Position numbers and translations under genes: made by a program. A DNA stretch of 18,147 bases from positions 1 through 18,147 of the forward strand of contig JAISRY010000136.1 in the NCBI GenBank assembly GCA_031273385.1, written 5' to 3'. Of the stretch, positions 13,913-18,147 are shown in pieces (position 1 is the first letter of the stretch; each line of letters starts with the position of its first letter). The stretch is from Tannerellaceae bacterium (lineage in GTDB: Bacteria > Bacteroidota > Bacteroidia > Bacteroidales > Tannerellaceae). The notes below the pieces were generated by a model. The model did no database searches. It was not told the DNA's origin and saw nothing but the letters and a program-made list of their open reading frames with translations.

Positions 13913-16075
13913 TTATTTCAATACTATATAAACCGTTTCTCCTTTCGGGACGCGCCTGCCCGGGGCGATCGACTGCGACGCCACCTGCCCCATCCCCGAC
14001 ATGGAAACGTTCAGCCCGGCCTTTTCCAACAGGTAAACGGCATCTTTTGCGCCCATCCCCACGACGGAGGGCGTCAACTGCTCCTGTACGGGGAGGTCTT
14101 TCAGCGTCACCTCGTTCTGCCGCGCCCCCGCAACCACCCATCCGCTCTTCGCACGCCCCTCGTCTACCTTTATATCCAACGCTTTCAGGACGTTCCTTAA
14201 CGCCTCCCTGTCGCCATTCTTCGGGTTGGGCGTCACCGCGGCGGTCGCCTCCACCGGCAGGGAGCGGATATCGAACGTCATCCGGCGGGCATAGATCTTT
14301 TCGGCGATAGACTTGACGACCGCTCCCGACATGGCGCCTCCCGAAGCGTACCCGACGTTCGGGCGGCGGATGACGACGATGCAGGAATACCTGGGGTCGT
14401 CGGCAGGGAAATAGCCGGCAAAGGAGACTTGGTGCCCGTTGACGCGATACCCCCCTCCTCCGGCGATCTGCGCCGTACCGGTCTTCCCCGCGATACGGAT
14501 CACGTCGGAAAAGGCGGGTTTGCCAAGCCCCTTTTCCACCACGTCGACCAGCATACCGCGGATCGTCCGCAAGGTCTTGTCCGAACAGATGGAGGAGTTG
14601 ATCACCTCCGTCGAGAAACGCCTGACCGTCTTCCCGTTTTGCAGAATCTCTTTCGTGAACATCGGGCGCACCATCTTCCCGTTGTTCGCTATCGCATTAT
14701 AAAAGGCCAGCATATAAATGGGGGGGATCTGCGTCTCGTAACCGAACGACATCCACGGAAGCGTCGTCTTCGACCAGTAATGGAGCGTGTCGTCCGGCAT
14801 ACGGATATAGGCATGGCCCGCCCCCGGTATCTCCAGGTTCAGGTCGGCGTTCAACCCGATGCGGTACAGCCCCTCGACGAACTTTGCCGGCCTTTTCTCG
14901 TATCCCTTTAAAATAATCTTGGCCACCCCGATATTGGATGAAAACCAGATCGCCTCTTCTGCGGTGATCCGGCCATATCCCCCCTTGTTCCTGTTGTGGT
15001 CGGTCATCTCCCTGCCGCCGTAATAAAACAGTCCGTTTTCGGTGTCGACGATATCGTCAGGCCGGCAGACGCCGTCTTCGAGGGCGACCATCATCGAGGC
15101 GACCTTAAAGGTAGAACCCGGCTCGATCATATCGGCCACCGCATGGTTCTGCGTTTCGTAATACGTCCCCTGGCGGGTGCGTCCCATATTGGTGATGGCT
15201 TTCACTTCGCCCGTCTTGACCTCCATGACGACGGCGGTACCCGATTCGGCGTCGAGCCTCCTGAGCATGTCGACCAGCGACTTCTCGGTAATATCCTGTA
15301 TCTCTATGTCGATGGTCGTCAGGATATCCATACCGTCGATGGGGTCGACCTCCACGACGTTCGTCCAGCTCCCTCCCACGCGCTGTACGGAGGTCAGCCC
15401 CGGCACGCCGTGCAGCAGGGTATCGTATTGCAGCTCCAGCCCGCTCCTGCCCCTCGTCAGCCCCGTCGAGTCGATATAGCCGTACACGTCGCCGACCGTA
15501 CGCGAGGCCAGCATCCCGAAAGGCCGTTGCCTCTTGACCTGTTCGCGCGTATAGAACCCGCTCTTATACCGGCTTTGATTCAGGAAAGGAAAGGTCTTGA
15601 TCTCTTTCAGGTCGGAATAGGAAACCTGCTTGTCGTAAATCCGGTAGGTACGGCTCTTGCTGTCGAGGCCGCGCTTCAGGTGCGCCCTGTAACCGGCCGG
15701 CGTACGGTCTTTCAGCTTCCTCGACAGGTAAACGGACAGCGAATCGATCCCCTTTTCTTTCGAATAGAGGAACGTGTCGGCATTGAAGCCGTTAGCCAGG
15801 AAGTCGATATACATATAATACAGGGGGACGCTGGTCGCCATCAGCTTATCGTCCGCCGAATAGATATTCCCGCGGCTGGGCAGTACCAGCCGGTCGGGGC
15901 GCTTCTGTTTCTCGGCGACCTTGAGCCAGTCCTCTTTCTCCCAAAAAGCGGTGCGTATGGCGCGATACCCGATACCGCCCACGACTATGGACAACAGCAA
16001 AACGACCACGCCATAGCGTACCAATATACGCTTGTTCCTGACTTCCGTCTCTTTGGATTCGTTTCCTGCGGCCAT
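13913..16075 (-). CDS. ftsI: Septal transpeptidase FtsI/PBP3 with C-terminal PASTA domain
   Basis: Class B penicillin-binding protein of 720 residues that cross-links septal peptidoglycan together with FtsW. A membrane anchor (about 17-37) is followed by the PBP dimer domain (about 65-240, LPSRGNIYSADD) and the transpeptidase domain with all three active-site motifs: S321-TFK, S379-SN and K531-TG. After a linker near 605-655, residues of about 657-720 form one PASTA domain (DLPVQEQLTPSVVGMGAKDA onward to YIVLK). PASTA tails on division PBPs are typical of Gram-positives but also occur in Bacteroidetes. The start overlaps the stop of the ftsL-like gene by one base (TAATG). Confidence 0.96.
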   Translation of the reverse strand: MAAGNESKETEVRNKRILVRYGVVVLLLSIVVGGIGYRAIRTAFWEKEDWLKVAEKQKRPDRLVLPSRGNIYSADDKLMATSVPLYYMYIDFLANGFNADTFLYSKEKGIDSLSVYLSRKLKDRTPAGYRAHLKRGLDSKSRTYRIYDKQVSYSDLKEIKTFPFLNQSRYKSGFYTREQVKRQRPFGMLASRTVGDVYGYIDSTGLTRGRSGLELQYDTLLHGVPGLTSVQRVGGSWTNVVEVDPIDGMDILTTIDIEIQDITEKSLVDMLRRLDAESGTAVVMEVKTGEVKAITNMGRTRQGTYYETQNHAVADMIEPGSTFKVASMMVALEDGVCRPDDIVDTENGLFYYGGREMTDHNRNKGGYGRITAEEAIWFSSNIGVAKIILKGYEKRPAKFVEGLYRIGLNADLNLEIPGAGHAYIRMPDDTLHYWSKTTLPWMSFGYETQIPPIYMLAFYNAIANNGKMVRPMFTKEILQNGKTVRRFSTEVINSSICSDKTLRTIRGMLVDVVEKGLGKPAFSDVIRIAGKTGTAQIAGGGGYRVNGHQVSFAGYFPADDPRYSCIVVIRRPNVGYASGGAMSGAVVKSIAEKIYARRMTFDIRSLPVEATAAVTPNPKNGDREALRNVLKALDIKVDEGRAKSGWVVAGARQNEVTLKDLPVQEQLTPSVVGMGAKDAVYLLEKAGLNVSMSGMGQVASQSIAPGRRVPKGETVYIVLK

Positions 16076-16434
16076 TACTTATGCAATTCATAAGGAGGGG
16101 TTTTCGCCCCCTCCAGGTCAATACCTTGCTCTTCGACGAGCTTTTCTATCTGCGATTGCCGGCTTTTGCCCGTCAGCTCGGAAGAGATCGAAAGGGCTTC
16201 GTAGCGGACGTCGCGCAACTCCTGCTGCAAACGGTCTATCTCGCGCAGTTTCTGCATACAGGTATACCGGTTGCCGATCAAAAAGAAGGTCAAAAGCACC
16301 ACCAGCACGATCTTACGCGTATGCTTCACGATAAAATCCTCTTTCAGTATGCCGCCGCCAAGGATATAGAGGAGGGAGAACCGCCTCTCTTTCTTCCTGC
16401 GCTTTTTTTGTGTCTGCTTCTTCTTATCTTCCAT
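16075..16434 (-). CDS. FtsL-like divisome protein
   Basis: Small bitopic protein of 119 residues. The N-terminus is strongly basic (KKKQTQKKRRKKERR, 4-18), one membrane helix follows at about 41-56 (KIVLVVLLTFFLIG), then a predicted coiled coil (about 58-100, KLREIDRLQQELRDV). Size, topology and place between rsmH and ftsI match FtsL of the Bacteroidetes type, which pairs with FtsQ/FtsB to activate FtsWI. Sequence identity with E. coli FtsL is not evident, so the call rests on topology and position. Its start overlaps the rsmH stop by 11 bp (ATGGAAGATAA) and its stop overlaps ftsI by one base. Confidence 0.85.
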   Translation of the reverse strand: MEDKKKQTQKKRRKKERRFSLLYILGGGILKEDFIVKHTRKIVLVVLLTFFLIGNRYTCMQKLREIDRLQQELRDVRYEALSISSELTGKSRQSQIEKLVEEQGIDLEGAKTPPYELHK

Positions 16435-17359
16435 CGTTCTTTCTCAATTCTGCTATGCGTAATTTGGCGCTCCGGGAGCGGGGGTTTATCTCCACCTCGC
16501 CGTCCGGCGGGACGATGACCTTATGATTGATCAGGCGGAAAGGCGTCTGCCTGTTCCCGTAGAAATCCTGCTCCGCCAACCCCTCGAAGTTCCCCGTTTT
16601 CATGAAGTTCTTGACTAAGCGGTCTTCCAGCGAATGGTAGGTGATGACCACCAGGCGCCCGCCGGGCTTCAACACGTTCAAGGCATGTCGCAACAGCTCT
16701 TTCAGCGCCCCCATCTCGTCGTTTACCTCGATACGCAACGCCTGGAACGCCTGCGCCAGGAACTTCTTCTCTTTCCCCATCCCCGTAAAGGGCTTCACTA
16801 CCTCCAGGAACTCCCCGACCGTCTCTATCCTTTTCCTTTCACGTGCCTGCACCAGCAGCGACGCCAGCCTGCGGGCGTTACTCAGCTCTCCGTACAGGTA
16901 AAAGACCGAGGCCAACGCCTCCTCCCCATACCCGTTGACGATATCGGCGGCCGTGCGCCCCGAACGGACGTTCATACGCATATCCAACGCCCCGTCGAAA
17001 CGGAAAGAGAAGCCGCGCTCCTCATCGTCGAAATGGTGCGAAGAAACCCCCAGGTCGGCCAATAGTCCATCCACCTTTCCCGCCTTACCGTAGTAACGCA
17101 TAAAATTGTGCAGGTAACGGAAATTGCTGTGTACGAATACAAAACGCGCATCGTCGGGGATATTCCGCCCGGCATCCGCATCCTGATCAAACCCGAACAG
17201 CATCCCCTCGTTTCCCAACCGGCTCAATATCTCGCGCGAGTGCCCGCCTCCGCCAAACGTAACATCGACATACACCCCATCAGGACGTACATCCAACCCC
17301 TCCAGGCTCTCCTGCAACAAGACCGGCACATGATAACAAAATTCATTTTCTCTTTTCAC
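16424..17359 (-). CDS. rsmH: 16S rRNA m4C1402 methyltransferase
   Basis: S-adenosylmethionine-dependent enzyme of 311 residues that N4-methylates C1402 of 16S rRNA. It is also known as MraW. The HVPVLLQESLEGL start, SAM-binding VDVTFGGGGHS (31-41), ADLGVSSHHFD (101-111), GFSFRFDGALDMRM and YHSLEDR (241-247) are all family signatures, and the length is normal. The start codon is GTG at 17359; the first in-frame stop upstream is at 17369-17371 and no ATG lies between. An out-of-frame ATG CGG TGA (17364-17356) overlaps this GTG. It is the first gene of the cluster; mraZ, usually directly upstream, is missing. Confidence 0.97.
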   Translation of the reverse strand: MKRENEFCYHVPVLLQESLEGLDVRPDGVYVDVTFGGGGHSREILSRLGNEGMLFGFDQDADAGRNIPDDARFVFVHSNFRYLHNFMRYYGKAGKVDGLLADLGVSSHHFDDEERGFSFRFDGALDMRMNVRSGRTAADIVNGYGEEALASVFYLYGELSNARRLASLLVQARERKRIETVGEFLEVVKPFTGMGKEKKFLAQAFQALRIEVNDEMGALKELLRHALNVLKPGGRLVVITYHSLEDRLVKNFMKTGNFEGLAEQDFYGNRQTPFRLINHKVIVPPDGEVEINPRSRSAKLRIAELRKNDGR

Positions 17360-17469
17360 CGCATAAAATTACATATTTCCCCACGTACCATCCAAAATTT
17401 ACGCCAAAAATCCCTCAAAAAGTTTTCAACAGGTACCTTTTTTAGTGAATAGTGAACAACGAATAGTGA
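17360..17469 (-). promoter_or_regulatory. Leader and probable promoter region of the dcw operon
   Basis: AT-rich 110-bp leader between rsmH and the palindromic element. The minus strand carries TAAATTTTGG (17401-17392), one base longer than the Bacteroidetes -7 consensus TAnnTTTG, with several TTG/TTTTTG runs upstream, none at the ideal 19-21 nt. It also holds one partial copy of the GTGAATAGTGAAC repeat family (17443-17470), shared with the ftsW tail. Promoter placement is a guess from position. Confidence 0.3.
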
Positions 17470-17824
17470 AATAAAGTTTCCGTTTTTTTTGCCTTCACAG
17501 CTTCACCTTTTGTGTAACGCGCTGACTGACACCCGGATGTGGTGAAGGAAGGGTGAAGGGAGGTGAATGTACGGCGAAACGGGTCGCCGACGAGAGCATC
17601 CCGCCCTTAGTGCAAATCGCCGAACAACAGATCTCCATTCGGAAAGAGCGGACGAATGTGGTGGATAATCGCCTAATTCATACAATAAGCATAAACTGCT
17701 CTCCCCAGCGCCCCGTTTCACCGTACATTCACCTCCCTTCACCTTCCCTTCACCACATTGCACTGTCCGCCAAAAAGTTACACGAAAGGTGAAGCTGTGA
17801 AGGCAAAAAAACGAAAACTTTATT
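17470..17824. repeat. 355-bp nested inverted-repeat element, MITE-like
   Basis: Outer arms 17470-17517 and 17778-17824 are inverted repeats of 47-48 nt differing at only a few bases (shared core GCCTTCACAGCTTCACC). Inside, arms 17538-17598 and 17697-17757 pair again; the outer 46 nt of each match at 43 of 46 positions, the rest more loosely (14 of the next 18, overlapping by three). About 19 unpaired nt separate outer from inner arms on each side, and about 98 nt (17599-17696) form the centre. No open frame with protein features and no clear target-site duplication is seen. It could be a non-autonomous mobile element or encode a long hairpin RNA. Confidence 0.75.
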
Positions 17825-17952
17825 GGGGAGGCTTTTTGGCCCTTCCCGCTCTGTTTTGTAGCAAAAAGGACAAAATTTATAGCAAAAAGAGTAAAGCGTA
17901 TATACGGAGATATGCTAAAGAAAAAAACAAGAAGAAGGGTCATTGCGTTTAA

Positions 17953-18147
17953 AATGATGACGAGTCGCAATCTCCTGAAAATCAAACAGTATCCGTCATT
18001 GCGAACGCAGTGAAGCAATCCAGAAGTGCGACATATAGACACACCACTGGATTGCTTCACTGCGTTTATAATGACGAGAATTTACAATCGGCTAAAAATC
18101 AATCAATTCTCGTCATTTCCCCTTTTTGATAAACGCAGTTTATTGGG
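17953..18147. repeat. REP-like hairpin chain, right edge
   Basis: Two copies of the 48-nt module found at the left edge lie at 17953-18000 and 18070-18117. Between and overlapping them, 17994-18023 and 18047-18076 form a 30-bp stem with three mismatches around a 23-nt loop; its CATTGCG...GAAGCAATCC text resembles REP-like repeats common in many bacteria. Module 18070-18117 also has perfect 13-bp ends (AATGACGAGAATT and its complement). The last 19 bases (18129-18147) repeat the left-edge palindrome, ATAAAC-NNN-GTTTATTGGG, with a different centre; the element is cut by the window end. Confidence 0.75.

Larger units (their letters stand above)
17360..18147. other. Non-coding repeat region upstream of rsmH
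   Basis: Nearly 0.8 kb without a credible gene. Open frames of up to 185 codons (minus strand, 17503-18060) and 79 codons (plus strand, 17553-17792) are created by the palindromic repeats and show no protein signature. The stretch holds the operon leader, a 355-bp nested palindrome, an AT-rich spacer (17825-17952) in which I see nothing specific, and the right-edge hairpin repeats. No mraZ, tRNA or transposase gene is visible. Confidence 0.75.

Noticed and set aside
17854..17885. Possible minus-strand promoter with TATAAATTTTG
   Set aside because: No suitable -33 element at 19-21 nt, the -7 match is off by one base, and the site lies beyond the palindrome about 500 bp from rsmH.
17503..18060. 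185-codon minus-strand frame before rsmH
   Set aside because: It runs through both palindromic elements and the REP-like hairpins and shows no protein-like signature; its repeated text mirrors the inverted repeats.

Overview
The window holds a division and cell wall (dcw) gene cluster read entirely from the minus strand. It looks like a member of the Bacteroidales. Supporting points are the gene order from rsmH to ftsZ with yqeY directly after ftsZ, the short basic FtsL-like protein, the PASTA-tailed FtsI, the large loop in MraY, sparse Shine-Dalgarno sites, and a TTG/TACCTTTG promoter of the Bacteroidetes type. A Tannerella- or Parabacteroides-like genome is possible, but I cannot fix the family from sequence alone.

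Layout, in transcription order (right to left). Bases 18147-17360 are non-coding and rich in repeats: a chain of REP-like hairpins at the right edge and a 355-bp nested palindrome (17470-17824). Then follow rsmH, an ftsL-like gene, ftsI, murE, mraY, murD, ftsW, murG, murC, ftsQ, ftsA, ftsZ, yqeY and a cstA-family transporter gene. Gaps range from a 31-bp overlap to 33 bp, so the fourteen genes could form one transcriptional unit. A GC-rich hairpin with a U tract just after cstA (578-622) is the likely terminator. Bases 1-577 are non-coding: 12-bp tandem repeats, a Bacteroidetes-type promoter facing cstA from the other side, and a second set of the edge repeats.

Function. MurC, MurD and MurE build UDP-MurNAc-tripeptide with meso-diaminopimelate. 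MraY and MurG make lipid I and lipid II. FtsW and FtsI polymerise and cross-link septal peptidoglycan. FtsL-like and FtsQ are divisome scaffolds. FtsA tethers FtsZ to the membrane. RsmH methylates 16S rRNA. MurF, Ddl, MurB and MraZ are not in the window; the absence of mraZ directly before rsmH stands out.

The most unusual material is non-coding. A 48-nt repeat and a palindrome of the form ATAAAC-NNN-GTTTATTGGG occur at both ends of the window. A 21-bp intergenic-type repeat has become the coding 3' end of ftsW, giving it a five-copy heptad tail. I found no new enzyme system, phage, CRISPR array or RNA gene.
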